NCBI GenBank assembly: GCA_949358305.1
Contig: OX442314.1
Span: forward strand, 12,269,060 to 12,333,059
Origin: Strigamia acuminata
Taxonomy: Eukaryota > Arthropoda > Chilopoda > Geophilomorpha > Linotaeniidae
DNA length: 64,000 bases
Direction: 5' to 3'
A program made the translations under genes and the position numbers. The notes below the pieces were generated by a model. The model was not told the origin of the DNA. It made no database searches and saw nothing but the letters and a program-made list of their open reading frames with translations. Positions 10,099 to 21,726 of the stretch are shown piece by piece. Within the stretch, counting starts at the first letter, position 1. Each line of letters begins with the position of its first letter.

Positions 10099-10958
10099 TT
10101 ATTCATTCTTTTTACACACTTGCAATAATGCATCCATGTAGTCAGCTCGAGTAAGTTCGAACTCTGGACACTTATCTTCAAGGCAATCGAAGTATGGGTG
10201 CATCTAGAGATTTAAAAAATATTAGTGTACAAACATATATTACAATGTTCAATTTTTAAGTTACATCTCCTTCGTTTTGAAATCTTATGTCTGCACAGAC
10301 GGCAAGTTTCTTGTCGAGTGAATGCTTATTCTGTTAATCAGTTGTACAAAAAGGTTATCTCTTAGCAATTGTGAAATCGAAAAAAAAATGCAATACTCAC
10401 AGAATTGGTGGAAAGTGCTTTTAAAAACTGTACATATTTTGTGTGATCGAGTTGCTGGTATTTATCGTACTGCATATAAAAGGCAAAGCATAAGCACACA
10501 AATACACAAACCGAATTATTAAAAGCTTGACTTGGACATACTGTGCCGCGCCTTCTGTTGAAACAAACTCCATAGACGAAGTAGGCGAAGTTGCAATCCT
10601 GAAACATTGGTATTCGAACAAGCAGTAGAACAACAAGAAATATGTTCTTACAACATATGGGTATACTTACAGTTTTGACCTTTATTATGGATTTAACAAT
10701 ACGGTTGCATTCGTCATGGAATGGTCGAACCTTTAAATAAATTATACTTTAAGAATAAGTTAATTACAAAATGTGTTATTGTGTAAGTAAAGAAATACAA
10801 CCGTCGCAACATATTTGTGCGCATTGAAGCATTCCTAAAATAAATTAAATTGTATTTACAGATTTTACAGTTTAAAAGTTTGAAATAAATGTTCAGTTTA
10901 CATATGCTGCTGCAAATGAGGACGAAACAGAAATAACTAAGAAAATCCATAGCATCAT
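10099..10958 (-). CDS. Paralogue D: small secreted seven-cysteine protein (6 exons)
   Basis: Exons in transcript order are 10902-10958, 10802-10834, 10671-10730, 10542-10598, 10401-10469 and 10099-10203, giving 126 residues and a TAA stop, with all introns in phase 0. Signal peptide MMLWIFLVISVSSSFA. Cysteines 21, 38, 52, 62, 99, 104 and 122. Exon 4 reads DCNFAYFVYGVC, so the core tyrosine/glycine/cysteine pattern is kept. It is closest to C, sharing VRPFHDEC and the MHPYFDCLEDKC last exon. The coding frame is intact, but the TATA box found in A-C is degraded here, so expression may differ. The function and family are not recognised. Confidence 0.85.
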
Positions 10959-11019
10959 TTTAGGAGACTGAAATGAGAGAATTGTATAAATTTTACAAAA
11001 GTAAAGAATGATATCTTGA

Positions 11020-11031
11020 TACTTTTGTACA
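11020..11031 (-). promoter_or_regulatory. Degraded TATA-box position upstream of paralogue D
   Basis: At the site aligned with TATATAAAAATA of A-C, D reads TGTACAAAAGTA. The following TCATTCTTTA string is preserved, so the alignment is secure. Confidence 0.55.
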
Positions 11032-11454
11032 GGAACAGGACTTGAAACGTACTGGTGATTAAAAATATAATTAAATATTTAAGATAGGACCTACTCTTTC
11101 GTTTAATGCGTAATATAAGATTTTATTTCGTTGTTTTAGCTTAATGGTACACTTGAATTACATAGTTTCTTCTGTCTAACGCGTGTGCGTAATGCTGTGA
11201 TGTTAGATATTAAATTAAGTTAAATTAAATGTTTATAACTGGGTAGGAGAGAAAAAAAATTCCCACAAATTATTTTCAAATTAATTATTTCTAATTTTCT
11301 ATTTCACTTAAGGGCCCGTATAAAGCTGCAAGAAGGGTCCCAGATCACAGACTAATCTGTGCCCCAGATCATAAAATTGCTGTTGGGGCCTGCACCACAC
11401 TCCACCTAGTGGCCTCAAGTGGTAAGAGCTCTCCACTGGGAAAAATTCTTGATG

Positions 11455-11590
11455 AAATCCCAAGTTGAAAGCAGCGCTTTCTGATGAAAGAAAACAAATA
11501 AAAAAGAAGAAACTGCCACCAGGCGGCTTTACAAAGAGACGCTTCTTTGATCATCCTATCCATGGTGGGCAAATTGTCATTTACAATAGT
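11455..11590 (-). repeat. Relic flank block of a further gene unit
   Basis: Decayed copy of the block found downstream of A, B and D (gcagcgctttctgatg, aaactgccaccaggcggctt, and ccatggtgggcaaattgtca). No exon follows it, so it may be the remnant of a fifth, deleted unit. Confidence 0.5.
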
Positions 11591-11644
11591 AATAAATTGA
11601 AACAATAAAAGTAAAATTTTCACTCTTTGTGACGTAACATTATT

Positions 11645-11762
11645 AAGAACCCCCCCCCCCCTCCCCGTCGTAACAAACCGTAACAAAATTTGAAATTCCC
11701 TCCCCCCCTCCAGGCGTTACGTAATTTATGGACGGCCCCTTGTGTATTTCGGAGGTTAATTT
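11645..11762. mobile_element. DNA-transposon end relic
   Basis: Contains the string ggcgttacgtaatttatgga followed by cggcccctt, plus two C-tracts. The corresponding inverted end is not found nearby, so this is at most one end of an element. Identification is by general resemblance only. Confidence 0.35.
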
Positions 11763-12739
11763 CATCATGTCTGTTGCGTCCAGCGCCTCGTGGCTCTCCT
11801 TAGACCACGTGGCGTCCGTCCGAACACTCACAAATGATGTAAAATCGATAAGCAATCTTTTTTAAATTTGTTTTTGATGGAAAAATTATTGCATTATTAG
11901 TCAGACAAATTTTTCTTCTCATTTAAGCATATGTTGAAAGAAAAAAAAATCTGTAGAAATCACATTTTTAATTTTTTTTTTAATTTTTTTTAAATTTTTT
12001 AAATTTTTCTTTTGTGCATCTCTAATACTTTCATAAATAATTAATGAACACTGCATCCACTGCATCCACTTACATCTTAGTATAGTGAAAAATAAATGTT
12101 TAATCCCAAAAATTGAGCAAAAATTGATGACTACAGAGTCATTCTAAAGAATTTCTTAAATTACGGGAAATATGGGACGTGAAAATTGTGTTTTATCTTG
12201 TTTGTACGACAGAATATTTTAATTTTAGCTCAGGACATTAATAGGACGGGATATTCTTAACTGATTAAATAATATAATCTAAAAAACAATTTTGAACTTT
12301 ATATGGTAGACGCTCGAATGTACAGCAAATGGTGGCGCCCTCTCTATTTCCTAGTTGGCATGAACTAGGTAAATCAGAAAACGAAGGCGGTGCCAAACGT
12401 GGGAATATTCTTGCGCGTGCTCAGAGTGTATTTACCACGGTGTATTATTTCGACACTCCCTGGTGACAAATGCCACTAAGAGCAAATCAAAAATATAAAC
12501 GCCACGTTTGATTTATCCCAAAATGATGTTCTACATACATTAATTGAAGCATCTTTTATTTTTCTCAGTCCAGCAAGACTTAAATACCTTTAGAAGAAGC
12601 GATGTAAGCAGACGACATTACGAGTTGGTTTCCACAGCAACCGACATGCGGCGCCAGCCCCGATATTGGAATGGATCGCGCCGAAACGAATGAATGTAAT
12701 GTGCGGCACGCGCGGGAATCTCATTCGTTTAAGCGGTTC

Positions 12740-12937
12740 AGTCAGCGCCTGACCGTTGTTTGGAGGCTCATTCCGTGCTCATGAAGTTCAAGTCTCCGAC
12801 GCGGATAAGTTTATGTTCGCGTTTATCCACAAACTACATGTTAAATAGGCCTACGGTGACCTATTGTTTCCTGATCAATTTGTCTAACGTGGCTCCTTTG
12901 GGCGCAAAGGGAATGAAAACTCAATTCAACTTGTAAG
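12740..12937 (+). other. Candidate first exon of an unseen gene
   Basis: The GC- and CpG-richer stretch from about 12,600 contains an initiator-like TCAGTC at 12,738 and ends at ttgtaag|gtaag, a strong splice donor. No long ORF crosses it, so it would be a 5' UTR exon. No matching acceptor exon can be assigned. Low confidence. Confidence 0.2.
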
Positions 12938-13590
12938 GTAAGAAACTTTAGCGCACTCGTTTAACCTGTCATGTGAATTGTGAATGCCAACTAATGCGAT
13001 TTTGAATACGCGCTAATTTAAACCTGTAAATTACGTGTGCGCTTCAGGTGTCAGACAGAAGTTTACTAATGATGGTTTGATAATAGTTTTAATTTAAAAA
13101 AAATGGAATTTAATCATTTATGGTTTGTATTAGCTGAATACTGACAAGTTATTTATGATTTTTTGTTTTTTCATTTTTAACTCGCATTGGACTGTTATTA
13201 TCATAATTTATTAGTAATGGTTTTGTTTAATGAGTTATTGATCAACTAGAACAATATCCGATGATTGGATATTAAGTAATTGAATGAATAAATATGGAAA
13301 ATTTATTTCGACATAATTACTTAGTTGTGACGTAGTAATTATGTTGACTTAGAGACGGTTTGGGCATCTTGTTTCTCTTGGTTATCAAGTTAAGTGAAAG
13401 TTACTTCACCTGCGGTTGCCACCTGTCATTTTCAATTTTGCACGTTCAGGTGCATTAACCAGTTTAACAGTTCTATACTACCCAGAACTGAAAGTTCATA
13501 AGTCATAACTAATGTTAAGGACATAACGGAACTTCAAAAAATAAAAATATTATGTATTTAGAAATGGCCTGTTTAACTTAGGTTTTACAG

Positions 13591-13752
13591 TAGGTGCATT
13601 CAATAAGTCTAAAACGTATGCAAAACTCGTTTCGTGTTTGCACGTGACGTCATTCCCATTCCCATTGAATAACATGTTATTCAATGGGAATGACGTCACG
13701 TGCAAACACGAAACGAGTTTTGTATACGTTTTAGACTTATTGAATGCACCTA
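13591..13752. mobile_element. Long palindromic element
   Basis: Almost perfect inverted repeat with arms of about 75 bp, starting taggtgcattcaataagt and ending with its complement. The centre is gaataacatgttattc. The arms carry gacgtcacgtgcaaac-type sequence. A 181-residue ORF running through it is an artefact of the palindrome. Confidence 0.85.
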
Positions 13753-13754
13753 GT

Positions 13755-14004
13755 GAAATGCATTTGCAAAAAGTGTATTTGTAGGCAGGAAAATACATCT
13801 GTAGGCAAATAACACATTTGTAGGTGGAAAAATAAATTTCTAAGCAGAAAAGTACATTTGGAAGTAGAAATTTTGAGGTGAGAATTGTATTTGAGTGGAA
13901 AAAGATACTAATAAATTGAATATTCAGACTAAGAAAATGCCTTTTCAGACTAACAAAGTGCATTTTCAGACTAAGAAAGTGCATTTTCAGACAAAAAAAA
14001 CGCA
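13755..14004 (+). repeat. 21-22-bp degenerate tandem array
   Basis: The right part has clean units of gcattttcagactaagaaag type; the left part has looser gtaggcaaataacacattt-type units. It belongs to the class of ~20-bp arrays seen elsewhere in this window. Confidence 0.7.
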
Positions 14005-16385
14005 TACCGTATTTTGTGGACGGACCTTCATTAGACCGCGGGTCTTCAATAGAGCGCGGGAAAAATTTGATTTTGCCGATAGTGCACGGGTGCACAAAAG
14101 CAGGAAATCTGGTATATAGAAGAAAAAGTGCTTTTAGACAAAATTCACAAAAACATGCAGTTTAATGTTTAAAAAAATGCATTTTGTACGTTTCTAATAT
14201 CAGAGGCCTTTTAAAATTAGGAGTTTGGGCACTAGCCCCTTTAGCCTTTCTTTAATTCGATCCAGACAAGTGTGGGCTCTTACACGCGTGCCTCTCCTAC
14301 AACGCGTGGTTCCGTGTCCAGTAGTTTTGCCACAGTTTATGTTTTTAACGGGCTGTTTAACCATTATAAACTTGGGTCGTTATTTTTTTTTTCTACATAT
14401 TTGGGTTTATTTTTTTCAAAAATGCGTTGGCCGAAATTCCGTTTCAACCCGATCCTGGTATTTCTGTTTGAGTGGGCAGTGCTCCCAATGACCGGGATCT
14501 GCAGTTTGATTCCTAGTTCTGGATTCTTTATGTTTGAAATGTGCAATTATAAATTACATAAACTGCGATAGCAGTATCGGTCGTATTTAAGTTGGTAGCA
14601 TCATTAAAACCAACTTGCAGATCTTAAGTTACTTGTTAGTTTCTGCTATGCCAGTTGATCAAAATTTAAAGTACAGATCTTTGCTGGATCAAGGGCTCAT
14701 TATACGTCTTGTTATTGATAAAATATCGTATGTTGAAGAAAAAAAATTGTTATATAAGGTTGCTGCATTTCAAATGTAAGCATCGTACAAGCAAATCTGC
14801 TAAATTAGGACTTGTTTTTTTTTTCATTTCATTTAAAAACTATGATTCCTTTTCATAGCTTTTGCGAAACGTGACTTGAAAGCATAATAGATAGTCTTCA
14901 CTCGTTGAGTTTGTAGGAAAACACCATGTTGTATGAACAAATGATCGTTTAATCACATCTACGGCTGAAATCTCTGAGGAGTAGGAACAGCCTACAAAGC
15001 TGATTACCCGTTCCCATTAGAATAGAGACATTAAGCAGCATTGTGCAGGATGGACTACTGTGTCGTTTGTTTGATTTAAGCGTGACCGGCAACATCTATC
15101 TTTTATCTTTAATTGAGGTTTCTGTGATCTCCAAGGCTGGGTCCATGATAAAGTCGCCTTATGGAACTCATCTGAAATGATCCAATTTTGTTGTACAAGC
15201 ATATTGCCCCTGGGTATAGCTGGATGGACATTGTGATGATTTGTTCTCTTAAGAGAATCTCAATCAGCAAAAGAAATGATGTCAATCTGGAGATGCAAAT
15301 CTCAAAGCACTGTGTACTGTAAGTATGGGGGCGCTTAACTGTGACAGCTACAAGTGCGACATGGAACAAGTGTGACATTTTAGTTGAATTTTCGCAAATG
15401 TTTTGGCATGCAACCTTCAATCGTATGGAGATTTAATTGCTTGAAATTACTGTTATTTCTTACTTACTGTGTTTATTATCCTCTTTTATTGTAATTTATT
15501 GCTTTGTTGTTGTTTAATTCTCATTTTCCTTGTTATTTCTCTGATTTCTGGAGATAAAAGATGACGAAATTGTTATTTCAGAGTAACATGTCTGTTACGT
15601 TTACGTAAGTCTACATTGTTGCGCTTGTTCTGTGCGGCGCTTGTGGCCGTTGCATTAGCTACATCATCGCATATGTATCCCCAATAGTAAGATATCTGAA
15701 AAGTTTGCAGAATCTTAAATTCTTATCAAGAATCTTTTCTGGTGCTCTGGGGTTTCATCTAATCTTGAGCACAGGACAAAAGTAGTCATTGGGATTGGCC
15801 ACTGGTCATCATGAGACTGCAGAGAATTCAAGTTCTAATTACTTACGGGCTTTTTTCAACAGCGTACAATTCCTTTATATCTTTCCCCCAACAATGTTTG
15901 CCCTTCCCAAGGGCATACCTAATCTAAGTTAGCAATGTGTTGGGAAGAAATTTTTTTTCTATATGACAATGGTCGCCATGATTTCAGCTAATGTTCAAAA
16001 GAAATTTATTTTAAAGTTCGAATCATTATCGTTTGCACTAACAGAAAATGGTAAAACATAGTGGAAGTGGGAAGGTTAAGTAGAGAAGACATAAAGAAGA
16101 GAATGCAATAACAAGGAAGGAAAATAGCAGTTAAGGATTATAAGGAAGTAGCAGCACATTCCTTCTGCTAGCTAATAAAATCATGTTATTTTATCACATA
16201 AAGCTGGATGACCTTTTTGTTTACATGCAAGCGAAGGTGCTGGATTAATGTATTTGTATATTTTGATTTTTTTACATGCTAGAAGACACGATGAAATCAA
16301 AAAGAAAGAAAAAAAGAAAGAAAGCTACTGATACGATTATGGTTTCGTAACAATTGCCCCCCCCCTTTATGAGAAAAAACATTGC

Positions 16386-16746
16386 AAAATAACATTAGGT
16401 GCGTTCAATTCCAAATTACCAAAATCCGATTAAATTTTTTTTTTCGAATCGGTTTTTAATTTTGAACCAGTTAAATTTATTAACTCGTTCAAAGTAAATC
16501 TTGAGCATGCGCAGTTCTGACTTCCACCGCCGATCTATTCGATTTCAAAATGGCCGCCAGAAAAATGTGTTGAAATCTAGTCGAAATCCAAAGAATCCAT
16601 CCAACAAGTGGATTATGAGAATCGGTTTTTCGAGACTCCAATTCCCAAAAATATGACGCGTTTTGCATCATTTCCGCCAGGGAAAATCGAGAGAATTGAG
16701 AGAATCGGTTTTTCGATTTGAAATTGAACGCACCTAATGTTATTTT
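16386..16746. mobile_element. MITE with ~25-bp terminal inverted repeats
   Basis: Left end aaaataacattaggtgcg, right end its exact complement, with ttcaatt continuing into both arms. The interior has gaatcggttttt motifs. A partial second copy begins at about 42,092. No coding capacity. Confidence 0.8.
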
Positions 16747-16840
16747 GTAGTTAATTTGTGAGCGGAGCCAAACTGCATTATGTCATAATTTTCCAATGGT
16801 CTATTCGAGCTTACCCATGGCAGAACTCTGAACTAAGCTA

Positions 16841-17236
16841 TACTCTGGCTCATCGTAAGAGGGTACCCAGTTCCTATTGGCCGAGCCTGTTTACTCCTAA
16901 CTGTTGCCTTTATACTACCACCAGGAAATGCAGTTTTGTTGTGTTTTTAATTTGTTTGATTATTGTAATGGTTGAAATGATGTTAATTGACTTTTATTTA
17001 ATAATAAAATGTTTTAAAAAATCTTAAAGCAATGTTTTATGCTGTTATTTTTTCAAAATACATATTTGTTCAGTTTCTTGGTTGCTTTGTCAGGAAAGCA
17101 AGCAATTTTTTAATTTTATGATTGATTGTTTTGTCTGGCAAGCACTCAACATGTATATTGGCCTATTTTTATGTATACCTACACCAGTGAAATGGCTTAG
17201 CCAATAGGAACTGGGTACCCTCTTACGATGAGCAAA
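16841..17236. mobile_element. MITE family 'ctcatcgtaagag', copy 1
   Basis: Ends are inverted repeats built on gctcatcgtaagagggtacc, followed by cagttcctattggc. The middle includes two strands of homology to 56,658-57,067, where the element lies in opposite orientation. An ORF at 16,758-17,027 overlaps it but is not supported as a gene. Confidence 0.8.
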
Positions 17237-18669
17237 CGTTGTCCTCAACATGTTCGTTTCATTTTTGTGAGTTGCTGCGCACTTGTTTCTTCATGTGGGC
17301 CCAGCACGCTTCTTCTACCCATGTTCAAATTTTTCTATAGTATTATGGTATTCCGTATTCGTTGAAGAGGAATAACAGGTGATACAGACAGCCCCGTGCG
17401 GCTTTGAGTCGGTATAAGTTTTGCGTAAAACTTTCCTAGAAGTTTAATGTTGGTTGGTTGCTGAAATGTTTTAAGGCTGCCTGTTGTTTGTTATCTGCTG
17501 TTTGCTTTCGCGATAAACCATGGGACTGTGGCAGGATTCGTTCGACTGAATGAGTTGGCAACTTCCCAGTAAAGGGAATTGGCACAAGACAAGTGAAGAG
17601 GACGTCGGATTGAATGTAAATGAGACTTACACATAACTATCAGGTTATTGTCCCGCACGTTCTGCTCTTTCGGGAACTACTAATAGATTCACACAACTGT
17701 GTCTTCCAAGCTCAAGTTTGAAGTTCAACTAAGCTAGCAAGTTCTTTAAAAAAATAGCAAACAAGACTTGTTGGCATTATAGAAATTAAAAAAACAACAG
17801 ATTTGGTGCAACCAAATCAAGCGGAACTCGAATGCCACGTTGAACAAGGAAGGAAGTTTCCTATCTATTTGCTTTCTGCACGCAAAGATCAAAAGGAAAA
17901 TTTCCTTCATGCTTAGAACAACAAATAAATTATGCATGTAAACCGGGAGAGTAATAAGATTTGTGCCCACAGTACATTAATAGTTGAAGTAATGTTATAA
18001 TGTCTGTAGCGCGGGATCTGTTCGTGAACTTGGCCGTGTTTTAAGGGAGTGGAATGCGAGTGGAAGAGAAACAGACTCTTCTCTTTCGCAATGCAGCTGC
18101 CCCTGGGATTGGGCTTCGCTTCGTGATTTATATTTTGTCTTTGCCAACAAAAGTAATATACGTTTTCACATGATGTTTATAGCTGGAATATCACGAGAAA
18201 ATGGCTCCCATTGCGTGTATATTTTTCTTTTTTCCACTAAGAAATGACAAAGAAATAAAGTAGCGAGTTAAAATTATGTTTAACATGAGATTTGAGTTGT
18301 GCCAAGAAAGGGAAATGAAATGTGTACAAATTGTATTAAATCGCGGGTACTGAGAATGGATTTGATGTCAATTTCGGGGTTGTTTACTGGACGGCGGGGA
18401 GTGGTTTGTAATCAATCATACTCGATCATAATATGAAATTACTGATAACTTGTATTTGGACGTTTGGGTGGTCCCCGGATGGAGAATTAGTGCGAATTTA
18501 CAACGGAAATGCAATTTTCAAGCTGTTATTCACGTGAAGTTTTAATCGATCACGATTTATAGAATATTTAGGCTAAATAAGAGTGTGAAACACGTGTTGT
18601 GTTATTTAAGGAATGTGTTGCCACACAATTACGCAAACGGGAATGGTCAGGTTTGTTGGCAAGGCACGA

Positions 18670-18781
18670 TTGGAGCAGAATGACAGGCGACATTTGGAAT
18701 GCACCTGTAAACATGTAACTACACACTACAGATTGAAATAGAATGACACGCCACATTTGGGAATGTCTATTTAAACGTACT
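18670..18781 (+). repeat. Imperfect direct duplication, period ~62 bp
   Basis: agaatgacaggcgacattt (18,677 on) recurs as agaatgacacgccacattt (18,740 on), followed in both by ggaatg and taaac. Two units only. Confidence 0.6.
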
Positions 18782-19689
18782 TAATAACAATAATATAGAC
18801 TGAATTTATGTACTCGGAAATTGTTTGAATTTTTTGCTTAAATTAAGAGTGTTTTTGGCACTTGACTGGCAAATTCGATTTTATTAAACATGTAAGCTCT
18901 TAACACCTGCAATTATCAGTTGGTTATGGGATGAAGAAACACATTTGTTGTTGCTCTTTAAAAGCCAGGATTGCTTCACGTTTTTCAGTAATTTAGTTTA
19001 CAACATTGCTAATCGTTTAAGTGCGGCCAATCTGCGTTCTCAAGAGTTTTGGGTGATCTAAGATGATATTTTCAGAGACAGGTAAACAAAAAGTGATAAG
19101 CTCTGGGGAGTGCACACATGCTTGAACTGTATTAGCCACGACAGAATGACGCATTAAGCCTTAATGCACCAGGTGCATTCCAAATCTCTAGTTTTAGTTG
19201 GCTCACGGAATCTTGACCTGTAAAACCTTTACTACGCTGGATAGAATCACTCTGCAATAATCCGGATCACTCCGTAGTTGTCTCGGAGATGAGGCTTTTA
19301 CAGCAAACAAAATGGGAGGGCCGCCATGTTTGAATTTGAATGAAACAGAATTAAGGCCAGCTCTCTAAGGGTTAATTTCAATTTGATATTTTTTGGTGTA
19401 AATACAACAAATTAAATTTTTGTATATTTGCCCCATTTGTGATTTTGACTCAAGATGACGTCACTGCTTGAAATTTCATATTTACTTTTTACGAACAGTA
19501 AATACAGTCTTTACATTATATTTACTTGACTTTGCAGTAAAGTAAATATGAAATTTCAACAAACAGTGCATAAACAGCCACTAAATATTGTGTTAGGCGG
19601 TGTTTTGTGTTTGGTGTACGGTCACCTTAAACACCGGAATTAAACGGAGACTTTTTAGTCCACCGAAAATAAGATAAAATCCTGGGCCC

Positions 19690-19985
19690 ACTAGACGTAC
19701 CAGAGAACAGGAGCACTGGCAAGAAGAAGTGACAGGCACGGGATCTGGTAGCTTCGGCGACCAGATTCCTTACAACCTGGAGCCTTTATCACAGCGGTAC
19801 AACTCCTAACTATAACGTTCCCGGCTAAGTTAACGCTAAGCCAATGCGGTAGGCCGCGCATGTGTACCGCATGCCGCCGGTGTCGGGTACAGAAAGAGTC
19901 CTTAGGACATATTCTGGGAAGCTGTCCCAGCACTAAGCCCCAGCGAATTGCGAGACACGATACCCGGCTATATATCGCTATGAGA
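19690..19985. other. GC-rich island of unknown origin
   Basis: About 290 bp markedly richer in GC than the surroundings. An 80-residue minus-strand ORF (19,691-19,933) spans it without a recognisable domain. It may be a decayed retroelement piece, an RNA-derived fragment or foreign DNA; the sequence alone does not decide. Confidence 0.3.
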
Positions 19986-21720
19986 TGCTCTTTGTGTGGG
20001 TCGCTAAGGTTTTAGCGACTCTAACGGACAGTAGAGTCATTTTTATTCTGAAATGTGTTTGTGGTATTATACCAAGAATATCAGACACGCACATATTTAA
20101 CGTGTCTTCTCGTGTCTGATTTATGTGTGGTGTCAGATGTACAGTGTAGTAAAGAAAAAGTCGGCTTTTACTTTTGTTTTGCTTATACACGGACTGTTCG
20201 AGTCAGTTAAAGGAAATCTTTATAGAGCACACAAAGGTTTTATGGGGGCATGCACGGAATGATTAAATACACTTTTCATTCTTTCTCAGCAGAGGCAAAT
20301 GTTTGAAATTTTAAATTGCAATTTGGTTTCATAAATTATGGGTAAGTGGAGATGATTTATTATTTTTTTCTTTGCTTTAATGTTTTTCAAAGTAAGTTTT
20401 TATGAGAAACTGCTCCAAAAAGCTTCCTGTTTGGTAGTCTACACTTGAGCTAGGCGCCATCCACTACATAGCTAATACATATTAAGTTTGCAAGAGAATT
20501 TAAATCGTTATTATTAAACTTTCTAATGAAATGTAAAGCACCATAAAGTAGTTTTCGGCTTAGTTTATGACCTTAGGCTATTGTAGGAAAATTTATATTA
20601 AAAAAAAAAGATTACCGAAGAACTCGTGGAACGTAGAAAATAACTTGCAGTGAAATCAAGGCAGAGCTTGTGTTATTTGCAAGGGATATTACCATGGAAG
20701 TTTTAGTGTAGCATGCTTCCATGGATACAACTGACCCTTGTGACTTTTACTATGATATAAGCAGTGAGGTATTGCTATGGTTGGGGTTTATTGTGGAGCA
20801 TATTCGGCCTCTAGTTGCTGGGATTTGTACCAATGTCAGGTCGTAAAATATGTTGTATTAGTCGCAGGAATCTGCTACAATGAAGGCAGCGAGTGAGCAA
20901 ATGTGTAGCAATCCATCAAAATCGAGGAAAATAATTTAATATTACTTTTTCTTGTGCAGGAAACAATTAGTTTGGATGGAAAATGAAATATTGTTTGTTG
21001 TTTTGTGTGGTTGCATTTCAACAAAATATCGACAATTTAATAAGACATCAAAATTGAATGGCTTGAAATGACAGCAGTGAATCAATAATTTAATAACATC
21101 AAAATTTAACAACTTTGAGACAACAATTTAATAATTTAGACTGGAGCTATATTGTTCAATAGCACATGGTTTTATTATTAATTTTTGGCGAATTTTATTG
21201 TTATTTCAGTCTATAACATGCATTCTTTATCTAAATCCTCCTGCAGGGTCTCTATTCTTGTTCTGTGTCACAAATTCTGAGTTGGGGGATTACAAGTAAC
21301 AATTCTTTGAATTTGTAGTCATGTTGTCACAATGTAACAAAAAATTGAAAATAATCCTTTTTGATCCTGAACATAACTGTAGATAGATTATATAAACGGG
21401 GGAAAAGCCCAAAACTGACATCTACAGACACTAGAATTTTCAACAACAGCATCGAAGGAATCTTTTACGATCAAGCCGTAGTATTAAACACTGATTTACC
21501 GGTACAACGGAGTGACAAAGAAGGTGATTCCAGTAGGTATAAGCTTAGGTATTAACTAAATGATTGCAAAGCCATTTTGTTAGTTGTACTGTGTGAGAAT
21601 TGTGATGAATTTCGATTCTTACGTGGTGTAGCTTACTGTATTTTATTGTGTTGATGACCCAATCGATTTTGGTACTTCTGGACTTTTTAACTCAGCTTTG
21701 TGGTGACACCTAATCTAATG

Positions 21721-21726
21721 AAGACT
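21721..21726. repeat. Target-site duplication, left (aagact)
   Basis: aagact immediately outside the left LTR is repeated at 28,083-28,088 outside the right LTR, marking the retrotransposon insertion. Confidence 0.85.

Larger units (their letters stand above)
11231..12600. other. Intergenic DNA beyond the gene array
   Basis: Holds the relic flank block at 11,455-11,590, a transposon-end relic at 11,640-11,760 and AT-rich low-complexity DNA at 11,940-12,020. No gene is supported. Confidence 0.45.
12938..16385. other. Non-coding DNA
   Basis: Contains the palindromic element at 13,591-13,752 and the 21-22-bp array to 14,004. ORFs at 14,225-14,571 and 15,017-15,420 have no recognisable motif. 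A gaaa-rich stretch lies at 16,300-16,325 and a C-run near 16,360. Confidence 0.4.
17237..21720. other. Non-coding DNA with scattered repeats
   Basis: No gene supported. Contains a ~62-bp duplication at 18,670-18,781, an inverted repeat around gaaatttcatatttact near 19,470-19,557, and a GC-rich island at 19,690-19,985. The small ORF at 21,361-21,555 (64 codons) lies just left of the retrotransposon, and nothing about it is recognised. Confidence 0.4.

Noticed and set aside
1129-10958. The secreted proteins as insect odorant-binding proteins
   Set aside because: Size and signal peptide fit, but the cysteine spacing does not: classical odorant-binding proteins have C2-x3-C3 and C4-x8-C5, whereas here there are x9 and x4 spacings and seven cysteines.
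13550-14095. 181-residue minus-strand ORF
   Set aside because: It is produced by a long palindrome plus a 21-bp array; no domain is present.
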